A DNA stretch of 6,540 nucleotides from Sporichthyaceae bacterium (lineage in GTDB: Bacteria; Actinomycetota; Actinomycetes; JACCUZ01): the NCBI GenBank assembly GCA_013698395.1, contig JACCUZ010000344.1, positions 1 through 6,540 on the forward strand, read 5' to 3'. The position numbers and the translations under genes were made by a program. Shown here piece by piece: positions 1 through 4,932 of the stretch. Within the stretch, counting starts at the first letter, position 1. Each line of letters starts with the position of its first letter. The notes beneath the pieces were generated by a model. The model ran no database searches. It was not told the DNA's origin and was given only the letters and a program-made list of their open reading frames with translations.

Positions 1-909
1 GGTGTTTCCCTGCGGCGGTCACGACCGCGCTACGGCGAGCGCGTCATCGAGGTGATGCTCTTCGTCGCCTCCCTGGTGTCGATCGCCACGACCATAGGCA
101 TCGTCTTCGCTGTGGCCTTTCCGACGGTGGAGTTCTTCGAGGAGATCTCCTTCCGCGAGTTCTTCACCGGCACCAGGTGGTCGCCCCTCTTTGCGAACCC
201 GTCCTACGGCGTCCTGCCGCTGGTGTCGGCAACGCTCATGATCACGGCGATCGCCATGCTGGTCGCGATCCCGCTGGGGCTCGGGGCAGCCGTCTATCTC
301 AGCGAGTACGCCGCCGACAACACCCGCAGGGTGCTCAAGCCGGTGCTCGAGGTATTGGCCGGCGTGCCGACCGTCGTCTACGGCTTCTTCGCCCTTCAGG
401 GCATCACGCCGTTCCTGCGCGACATCTGGCCGGTCGGCGACGGGCCCCGGATCTTCAACGCTCTGGTCGCGGGCTTCGTCATGGGCATCATGATCATCCC
501 CACCGTTGCGTCGCTCGCGGAGGACGCCATGTCCGCGGTCCCGCGCAGCCTGCGGGACGGCGCCTACGCCCTCGGCAGCTCGCGGATGCTGGTCGCGACC
601 CGGGTGGTCGTTCCTGCAGCCATTTCGGGCATCATCGCCGCATTCGTCCTCGGCATCTCCCGGGCCATCGGCGAGACGATGATCGTCACCATCGCGGCCG
701 GCGGGCAGGCCAACCTGAGCTGGAACCCGCTCGAGGGCATGCTGACGATGACGTCGTTCATCGCTCAGGCCGGCTCGGGTGACGTCCCCGTCGGGACCAT
801 CGACTACAAGACCATCTTCGCGGTGGCCTCGCTGCTGTTCTTCATGACTCTTGCGCTCAACCTGCTCAGCATCCGGCTCGTCCGCAAGTTCCGCGAGGTA
901 TACGAATGA
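1..909 (+). CDS. pstC: Phosphate ABC transporter permease PstC, 5' end outside window
   Basis: One of the two membrane subunits of the PstSCAB importer, which moves inorganic phosphate from the periplasmic-side binding protein PstS across the cytoplasmic membrane using ATP hydrolysed by PstB. The frame is open from base 1 and gives 302 visible residues, near full length for PstC (about 300-340). An in-frame GTG at 52 exists but lies inside the first membrane helix region, so the true start is probably upstream of the window. Visible features, numbered from base 1: a basic N-terminus (residues 5-14), a first membrane segment at about 18-40, a YLSEYA motif at 99-104, a GVPTVVYG loop at 121-128, the cytoplasmic EAA-type loop at about 174-211 (AVPRSLRDGAYALG) that contacts the ATPase, and the family RAIGE motif at 221-225. 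The stop overlaps the pstA start in ATGA, indicating translational coupling. The identification is firm; only the start is unknown. Confidence 0.95.
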   Translation, partial: GVSLRRSRPRYGERVIEVMLFVASLVSIATTIGIVFAVAFPTVEFFEEISFREFFTGTRWSPLFANPSYGVLPLVSATLMITAIAMLVAIPLGLGAAVYLSEYAADNTRRVLKPVLEVLAGVPTVVYGFFALQGITPFLRDIWPVGDGPRIFNALVAGFVMGIMIIPTVASLAEDAMSAVPRSLRDGAYALGSSRMLVATRVVVPAAISGIIAAFVLGISRAIGETMIVTIAAGGQANLSWNPLEGMLTMTSFIAQAGSGDVPVGTIDYKTIFAVASLLFFMTLALNLLSIRLVRKFREVYE

Positions 910-1805
910 CCGCCATCCTCGAGCGTCCGGGCGAAGCGACCGGTCAGTCATTGCGCGGCACCCGGCGCCCACTGCGTGAGGGCGTCTTCCGGGTCTTCCT
1001 CCAGGCATCGCTGGTCATCGCGATCTCGTTCCTGGGCGCCTTACTGGTCTACGTCGTGTGGACCGCGTTTCCACGCCTGGACCTCGACCTGATCCGCAAC
1101 ATGCCCTCGACGCTGCGGCCCGAGACCGCGGGCGCCCAGTCGGCGATCACCGGCACGCTGTGGGTCATCTCCCTGACAGCGCTGATCTGCGTGCCGATCG
1201 GCGTGATGACCGCGATCTACCTGGAGGAGTACGCCGACCAGACCAAGTGGTGGAACAAGCTCATCGAGGTCAACATCCTCAACCTGGCGGCCGTCCCCTC
1301 GATCGTCTACGGCATCCTCGGCCTCGGCGTCATCGCCCGCCGGCTTGGGCTGGGGCTGACCGTCCTGTCCGCCGCCATGACGTTGTCGCTGCTTGTGCTC
1401 CCCGTCGTCATCATCTCGTCCCGCGAGGCGATCCGCGCGGTGCCCAACTCCATCCGGTTCGGCTCGCTCGCCCTCGGGGCCACCAAGTGGCAGACCATCT
1501 GGAAGCAGGTCCTGCCGGCGGCGGTGCCCGGCACCGCGACCGGATCGATCCTCGCGTTGTCGCGGGCGATCGGCGAGGCCGCCCCGCTGCTGCTCCTGGG
1601 TGCGCTCGCGTACATCTCGTTCAACCCCGACGGCGTGCTCAGCCAGTTCACGGTGCTGCCGGTGCAGATCTATGACTTCATCAAGCAGTCGCGCGAGGAG
1701 TTCGTCCCGCTCGCCTCCGCTGCGATCGTGGTCCTGCTCGTCATCCTGCTCGCGATGAACTCCGTCGCGATCTTCCTACGCAACAAGTTTCAGAGGCGTT
1801 GGTGA
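906..1805 (+). CDS. pstA: Phosphate ABC transporter permease PstA
   Basis: Second membrane subunit of the Pst phosphate importer, pairing with PstC to form the translocation path. The 299-residue length is normal for PstA. The N-terminal ~28 residues are hydrophilic and basic, then hydrophobic segments lie at about 33-54, 82-107, 122-146, 152-172, 205-234 and 270-292. Family motifs seen: AIYLEEYA at 103-110, a VPSIVYG loop at 130-136, an EAA loop at about 174-208 (REAIRAVPNSIRFGSLALGAT) that docks on PstB, and SRAIGEAAP at 219-227, whose Arg and Glu match the RAIGE motif of PstC. The start is ATG at 906, overlapping the pstC TGA by 4 bases, with GAGGT at 895-899 as ribosome binding site, 6 bases upstream. 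It belongs to one transcription unit with pstC and pstB. PstA is told apart from PstC by gene order and by its EAAPLLL sequence after the RAIGE motif. Confidence 0.95.
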   Translation: MTAILERPGEATGQSLRGTRRPLREGVFRVFLQASLVIAISFLGALLVYVVWTAFPRLDLDLIRNMPSTLRPETAGAQSAITGTLWVISLTALICVPIGVMTAIYLEEYADQTKWWNKLIEVNILNLAAVPSIVYGILGLGVIARRLGLGLTVLSAAMTLSLLVLPVVIISSREAIRAVPNSIRFGSLALGATKWQTIWKQVLPAAVPGTATGSILALSRAIGEAAPLLLLGALAYISFNPDGVLSQFTVLPVQIYDFIKQSREEFVPLASAAIVVLLVILLAMNSVAIFLRNKFQRRW

Positions 1806-1861
1806 GCCACATGACACAGTCACCCCTGCAACAGCTGACCGGGAGACCCATCATTCAGGCC

Positions 1862-1868
1862 GAGGAGG
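1862..1868 (+). promoter_or_regulatory. Strong Shine-Dalgarno deciding the pstB start
   Basis: GAGGAGG lies 8 bases before ATG 1877. This is a near-perfect anti-16S match at ideal spacing. The in-frame alternatives at TTG 1799, GTG 1802 and ATG 1811 have only weak purine stretches (around 1792-1798 and 1801-1806). This supports 1877 as the main start of pstB. Confidence 0.75.
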
Positions 1869-1876
1869 CCACCCCC

Positions 1877-2698
1877 ATGACCTCTGAGGTGACGGCGCCA
1901 CGCCGCGAGATCGGCTCGGAGATCAACTCCGTGTTCGAGCTGAGTGACGTCAGCGTCTTCTACGGCAGCTACCAGGCCGTGCGCCAAGTCGACATGAGCG
2001 TCGGCCGCAAGGAGATCACGGCGCTGATCGGGCCCTCGGGCTGCGGTAAGAGCACGATCCTGCGCTGCTTCAACCGGATGAACGACCTGGTGCCCGGGGC
2101 CAGGGTCACCGGCAAGATCACCTACCACAACGAGGACCTGTACGCCGACTACGTGGACCCCATCGAGGTCCGCCGGCGCATCGGGATGGTGTTCCAGAAG
2201 CCGAACCCCTTTCCGAAGTCGATCTACGACAACGTGGCCTACGGCCCGCGCGTCAACGGCACGAAGAAGGGGCTCGACGACATCGTCGAGCAGGCGCTGG
2301 GCGGCGCTGCCCTGTGGGACGAGGTCAAGGACAAGCTGGCCGAGAGCGCACTCGCCCTCTCCGGTGGCCAGCAGCAGCGGCTCTGCATCGCCCGGACGAT
2401 CGCAGTGGAGCCCGAGGTCATCTTGATGGACGAGCCGTGCTCCGCCCTCGACCCGATCGCGACGGCCAAGATCGAGGACCTCATGCACGACCTCGCCCGC
2501 GACTTCACGATCGTGATCGTGACGCACAACATGCAGCAGGCTGCCCGGGTCTCGGACCGCACCGGATTCTTCACCGCTGATGTGGACGCGGAGGGGGTGC
2601 GCCACGGCCGGCTGGTGGAGTTCGACAAGACGACCAAGATCTTCAGCAACCCGTCGGACAAGCGCACCGAGGACTACATCACCGGCCGCTTCGGCTGA
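1877..2698 (+). CDS. pstB: Phosphate import ATP-binding protein PstB
   Basis: Cytoplasmic ATPase that drives phosphate import through PstC-PstA. With the ATG at 1877 it has 273 residues, close to the usual 250-275. All ABC motifs are intact: Walker A GPSGCGKST at 52-60, Q-loop VFQKPNPFP at 105-113, signature LSGGQQQR at 161-168, Walker B VILMDEP at 181-187, D-loop SALD at 189-192 and switch histidine H217 in THNMQQA. The NRMNDL stretch after Walker A and the PNPFPKSIYDN segment are diagnostic of PstB. The protein ends in the typical EDYITGRFG. Compared with the E. coli form, a short hydrophilic insertion of about ten residues sits at about 234-244, before the RLVEF strand. The start at 1877 is chosen from its Shine-Dalgarno sequence and family length; an N-terminally longer form from 1811 (295 aa), 1802 or 1799 (299 aa) stays open in frame. 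It lies 71 bases after pstA, last in the operon. No phoU follows. Confidence 0.95.
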   Translation: MTSEVTAPRREIGSEINSVFELSDVSVFYGSYQAVRQVDMSVGRKEITALIGPSGCGKSTILRCFNRMNDLVPGARVTGKITYHNEDLYADYVDPIEVRRRIGMVFQKPNPFPKSIYDNVAYGPRVNGTKKGLDDIVEQALGGAALWDEVKDKLAESALALSGGQQQRLCIARTIAVEPEVILMDEPCSALDPIATAKIEDLMHDLARDFTIVIVTHNMQQAARVSDRTGFFTADVDAEGVRHGRLVEFDKTTKIFSNPSDKRTEDYITGRFG

Positions 2699-2752
2699 CC
2701 ACTACAGCCGGTCGGATTGCCTCATCCTCGGCGGCCTGTGGGTGGTGCGCCG

Positions 2753-2803
2753 GAGCGACCTTCCCGCGTGACACGCCCGGCGTGTTGACCGACAAGGTCG
2801 CTC
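2753..2803. terminator. Nested inverted repeat, likely bidirectional terminator between pstB and pit
   Basis: A perfect 10-bp inverted repeat, GAGCGACCTT (2753-2762) and AAGGTCGCTC (2794-2803), encloses a second perfect 6-bp stem, ACACGC (2771-2776) and GCGTGT (2780-2785), with a 3-base loop. It sits in the 145-base gap between two convergent genes, where a structure working on both strands would end both transcripts. There is no long T tract on either side, as is common in GC-rich actinobacteria. The terminator role is inferred from position and symmetry. Confidence 0.7.
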
Positions 2804-2843
2804 GCCGCGCCGTCCGGGCCGGCCCCGCCCCGGGCATCGGCGG

Positions 2844-3836
2844 TCACTCCAGGATCAGATGGGCGACGGCGTAGGTCAGGGCGGCGGCGAGGCCGGCCAT
2901 CGGGATCGTCAGGACCCAGGCGATCAGGATGTTGCCCGCGACCCCCCAGCGCACCGCCCGCCGGCCCTTGGTGGCGCCGGCTCCCATGATCGACCCGGTG
3001 ATCGCCTGAGTGGTCGAGATCGGCGCCTCGAAGACGTATGCAGTGGTGTAGAGCACCGAGGCCGCCACCGACTCCGCCGCGAAGCCGCTGGGGGGGTCGA
3101 TGTGGATGATCCGCCGCCCGAGCGTGCGCATGATGCGCCACCCGCCGGAGTAGGTCCCTAGCGAGATCGCCGAGGCCGCGAGGACGACGACCCACCAGGG
3201 GATGTCGAAGTCCTCCTGGTAGCCGCCGGTGACCAGCGCCAGCACGATGACGCCCATGGTCTTCTGCGCGTCCTGCAGGCCGTGGCCCAGGGCCATCGCG
3301 GAGGCGGAGACCGTCTGGGCCATCCGGAAGCCGCGGTTGGTCGGCCCGGGCCGGCGGTCCTTGAAGATCCACAGGATCACGAGCATGAGCAGGAAGGCGA
3401 GCAGCCCGCCGACCAGCGGCGACAGCAGCATCGGGATGACGACCTTGTCCACGACGCTGTCCCACTGGACCGTGACCGAGCCGGCCAGCCCGGCGCCGAC
3501 GAGGCCGCCGATGAGGGCGTGCGACGAGGACGAGGGCAGGCCGAAGTACCAGGTGGTGAGGTTCCACGAGATCGCACCCATCAGGGCGGCGAGCACCACG
3601 ATCAGGGCGTGCTCGCCCGATGGCGGTTCGAGCACGCTGAAGACGGTCTTGGCCACCTTGGTGCCGAGGAACGCGCCGACGAAGTTCATGATCGCCGCCA
3701 TGACCAGAGCGACGCGAGGCGTCAGCGCCCGGGTCGACACCGACGTCGCGATCGCGTTGGCCGCGTCGTGGAAGCCGTTGGTGTAGTCGAAGACCAGCGC
3801 GATCGCGATGACCGCGATGATGGTGGCGAGCTCCAC
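2844..3836 (-). CDS. pit: PiT-family inorganic phosphate permease
   Basis: Integral membrane transporter of the PiT family (PF01384), which takes up phosphate, often as a metal-phosphate complex, using an ion gradient rather than ATP. The 330 residues are a usual length for the actinobacterial form. The family's two related halves are both visible: the first has DYTNGFHDAANAIAT at 17-31 and a GLPSSSSHALIGG loop at 99-111; the second has GHGLQDAQKTMG at 184-195 and APISTTQAITG at 271-281. Hydrophobic segments lie at about 3-20, 42-58, 78-96, 105-122, 132-158, 193-204, 214-226, 255-270 and 300-326, with a hydrophilic central loop near 159-173 (KDRRPGPTNRG). It starts with GTG at 3836, 3 bases after the stop of the DUF47 gene, with AAGGA inside the end of that gene as ribosome binding site, so the two are very probably translated together. 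Convergent with the pst operon. The substrate is inferred from the family and neighbours. Confidence 0.93.
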   Translation of the reverse strand: MELATIIAVIAIALVFDYTNGFHDAANAIATSVSTRALTPRVALVMAAIMNFVGAFLGTKVAKTVFSVLEPPSGEHALIVVLAALMGAISWNLTTWYFGLPSSSSHALIGGLVGAGLAGSVTVQWDSVVDKVVIPMLLSPLVGGLLAFLLMLVILWIFKDRRPGPTNRGFRMAQTVSASAMALGHGLQDAQKTMGVIVLALVTGGYQEDFDIPWWVVVLAASAISLGTYSGGWRIMRTLGRRIIHIDPPSGFAAESVAASVLYTTAYVFEAPISTTQAITGSIMGAGATKGRRAVRWGVAGNILIAWVLTIPMAGLAAALTYAVAHLILE

Positions 3837-3839
3837 CGG

Positions 3840-4460
3840 TCAGGATTCCTTGACCGCGATCGTCTCCACGGTGTTCGCCACATGCTCGAAGGCGTCGGCG
3901 GCGGCCTCCAGCTGGTCGACGACCTCCTTGAGCTTGAGCACCGTCAACGCGTCGTAGTCACCGCCGAAGAGCTTGGCGAGGAGCCGGCGGTAGACCTGGT
4001 CCGCCTGGTTCTCCAGCCGGTTCAGCTCGATCCAGAACTCGCTGAGGTCCTTCATCGACCGCAGCCTGGGCATCGCGTCGGCAGTCAGCTCGGCGGCGCG
4101 TTCCAGCACGTCGACCTGGTCGGCGATCTCCGGGGGCAGGTCACCGATCTGGTAGAGCACGACGAGGTCGACAGCCGCCTCCATGGCGTCCATGACGTCG
4201 TCCAGCGACGAGGCCAGCCGGTAGATGTCCTCCCGGTCGAACGGCGTGACGAACGTCTCGTTGAGCTTGCGCATGATGGCGTGGGTCGCCTCGTCACCCG
4301 CATGCTCGGCCGCCCGCATCCGCTCGGCGATGGCCTTGCGTTCGGCCGGGTCGGCGCCGAGCAGGTCCTTGAGCAGCGCCGCTCCGGTCACGAGGTTCTG
4401 ACCGGAGGTCGCGAACATCGGATAGAAGCTGTTCTGGCGGGGGGTCAGGCGGATGCGCAC
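3840..4460 (-). CDS. DUF47 / PhoU-like protein paired with Pit
   Basis: A soluble, all-helical protein of the DUF47 family (PF01865), related to PhoU. Such proteins are regularly encoded next to PiT permeases and are thought to bind metal and control or assist the transporter at the inner membrane face. From GTG 4460 it has 206 residues, the normal length, starting MRIRLTPRQNSFYPMF. PhoU-type E/DxxxD motifs recur: E52-D56 (EHAGD), D87-D91 (DDVMD), E150-D154 (ENQAD), E185-D189 (EAAAD), with EHVAN at 192-196. DREDIYRLASSLDD at 75-88 is a family hallmark. A longer frame from GTG 4484 (214 aa) is possible, but it has no ribosome binding site and adds eight residues not expected in the family; GTG 4460 has GGGAG five bases upstream. 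It is first in a two-gene unit with pit (3-base gap). It is not a classical PhoU, and no separate phoU is seen in the window. Confidence 0.9.
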   Translation of the reverse strand: MRIRLTPRQNSFYPMFATSGQNLVTGAALLKDLLGADPAERKAIAERMRAAEHAGDEATHAIMRKLNETFVTPFDREDIYRLASSLDDVMDAMEAAVDLVVLYQIGDLPPEIADQVDVLERAAELTADAMPRLRSMKDLSEFWIELNRLENQADQVYRRLLAKLFGGDYDALTVLKLKEVVDQLEAAADAFEHVANTVETIAVKES

Positions 4461-4534
4461 GGAGACTCCCGGTGAGCGGGGCACGGGTGGGGCGGGCGAC
4501 AGTCGGCGGAGGAGGTCAGGCGGTCCGGGCCAGG

Positions 4535-4540
4535 ATGCTA
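4535..4540 (-). promoter_or_regulatory. Possible -10 element for the DUF47-pit unit
   Basis: On the minus strand this reads TAGCAT, fitting the actinobacterial TANNNT pattern. It would give a leader of about 65-70 bases before the DUF47 start at 4460. No convincing -35 hexamer is seen at 16-19 bases. The rest of 4461-4607 has no coding signal I can support on either strand, so this is only a candidate. Confidence 0.25.
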
Positions 4541-4607
4541 GGGCAGCCAGCCGTCGGGTCGTGCAGGAGGGAGGGCGAGCGCGCTGTACGGGGGATGGGC
4601 GGGACGG

Positions 4608-4808
4608 TCAACCGGCCGCGCGCGGGGCAGGGTCGCCGCGCCCGCCGGCCAGGCCCAGCACCTGGTCGATCTGGGTCGGGCTCAACGGCCCCTCGGTTGA
4701 CGACGCGGCGATGACCAGGTCGCCGTAGAGCTCGATCTCGTCCAGTGCCAGGGGGTCCTCGAGTCGCGAGTCGACCCGTTGTCCCACCGGGTCGACCTGC
4801 TGCCCCAC
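4608..4808 (-). CDS. Small acidic conserved-looking protein, unknown function
   Basis: A 66-residue protein starting at GTG 4808 and ending at TGA 4610-4608. The start is well supported: AGGAAGG at 4816-4822 lies 7 bases upstream. The first 14 residues are two heptads, VGQQVDP and VGQRVDS (first Val read as Met), from a 21-bp tandem duplication. Residues ~18-51 form the probable folded core, DPLALDEIELYGDLVIAASS, followed by GPLSPTQIDQVLGL. That pattern looks like two short amphipathic helices joined by a turn. The tail (52-66) is Gly/Pro/Ala-rich and probably unstructured. There is no signal peptide, membrane segment or cysteine. The ELYGDLVIAAS...LSxxxIDxVLGL pattern resembles small uncharacterised proteins I associate with actinobacteria, but I cannot name a family. 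A second in-frame GTG at 4787 opens the second repeat copy but lacks a ribosome binding site. It lies 147 bases ahead of DUF47-pit on the same strand, so it could be co-transcribed with them. Confidence 0.65.
   Translation of the reverse strand: MGQQVDPVGQRVDSRLEDPLALDEIELYGDLVIAASSTEGPLSPTQIDQVLGLAGGRGDPAPRAAG
4767..4808 (-). repeat. 21-bp tandem duplication at the start of the small gene
   Basis: Two adjacent 21-base units, 4788-4808 and 4767-4787, match at 17 of 21 positions. Each starts with GTG and encodes a heptad (VGQQVDP, then VGQRVDS). Three of the four differences are G/A and one is C/T, so all are transitions. The unit length is a multiple of three and keeps the frame. Only two copies are seen. 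Confidence 0.8.
4770..4796. repeat. 9-bp perfect inverted repeat inside the small gene's 5' end
   Basis: GTCGACCCG (4770-4778) and CGGGTCGAC (4788-4796) are exact reverse complements with a 9-base spacer. In the minus-strand mRNA this would be a GC-rich hairpin covering coding bases 13-39, just after the GTG start. It arises partly from the palindromic GTCGAC present in each tandem unit. A role in controlling initiation is possible but is inference. Confidence 0.6.
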
Positions 4809-4815
4809 CTAGCCA

Positions 4816-4822
4816 CCTTCCT
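4816..4822 (-). promoter_or_regulatory. Shine-Dalgarno of the small gene
   Basis: Reads AGGAAGG on the minus strand, 7 bases before GTG 4808. This is the main evidence that the 66-aa frame is translated and that 4808, not GTG 4787, is the start. Confidence 0.6.
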
Positions 4823-4892
4823 GACCTCGATCACCTGGTGGGTCCAGCCTAGGTATGCCCGGGTTTGCACCGCCATGACCTAGTCGAGTCAT
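4821..4892. other. Upstream region of the small gene with weak dyads
   Basis: No gene is supported in 4809-4932. On the minus strand TAGGCT (4851-4846) fits TANNNT and could be a -10 giving a leader of about 30 bases, without a good -35. Short symmetries present are CACC-T-GGTG (4832-4840), CTGACC (4821-4826) with the imperfect partner GGTCCAG (4841-4847), and ATGAC (4875-4879) with GTCAT (4888-4892). This stretch is visibly richer in A and T than the flanking genes, as promoter regions are. Any operator role is a guess. Confidence 0.25.
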
Positions 4893-4912
4893 ATGCGGAT
4901 GGTCCAGTCGCG

Positions 4913-4930
4913 CGTGCCTGAGCCGGCACG
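4913..4930 (-). terminator. Hairpin just after the aminotransferase gene
   Basis: CGTGCC (4913-4918) and GGCACG (4925-4930) form a perfect 6-bp stem with a 6-base loop, ending two bases beyond the TAG stop of the aminotransferase on the minus strand. The position fits a transcription terminator or 3' end stabiliser. There is no U tract, so strength is uncertain. Confidence 0.45.
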
Positions 4931-4932
4931 GA

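Noticed and set aside
19..1008. 329-aa open frame on the minus strand opposite pstC
   Set aside because: Its sequence is dominated by D, R, H, G and E in low-complexity runs, the usual mirror of GC-rich codons, and it lies wholly over a clear pstC/pstA coding frame.
1820..2605. 261-aa minus-strand frame opposite pstB
   Set aside because: Shadow of intact pstB with all ABC motifs in the other strand.
2699..2843. Search for Pho-box-like repeats or small genes in the pstB-pit gap
   Set aside because: Apart from the nested inverted repeat, only GC-rich runs (about 2811-2834) are seen; no direct repeats with operator-like spacing and no start with a ribosome site.
2722..3567. 281-aa minus-strand frame overlapping pit
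   Set aside because: Same-strand shadow of pit in a different frame; low-complexity R/G/D/H content, and it runs through the terminator region.
3282..4475. 397-aa plus-strand open frame opposite pit and DUF47
   Set aside because: It spans two well-identified minus-strand genes and their junction, with a composition typical of antisense frames and no recognisable domain.
4616..4625. 10-base palindrome CCGCGCGCGG near the end of the small gene
   Set aside because: Simple CG-rich sequence inside the coding end; with no spacer it cannot form a good hairpin and is expected by chance at this GC content.
4453..4728. Plus-strand frames of 91 and 80 aa (4453-4728, 4472-4714)
   Set aside because: Arg/Gly/Ala/Pro-rich with no domain; they cross the DUF47 start region and the 66-aa minus-strand gene, which has much better start signals.
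4682..4876. 64-aa minus-strand frame overlapping the start of the 66-aa gene in another frame
   Set aside because: Rich in Trp, Arg and Ser from out-of-frame reading, and it runs through the ribosome binding site of the better supported gene.
4864..4894. TTGCAC followed 18 bases later by TCATAT on the plus strand, promoter-like
   Set aside because: No plus-strand gene follows; it would drive antisense into the aminotransferase 3' end, and the hexamers match only loosely.
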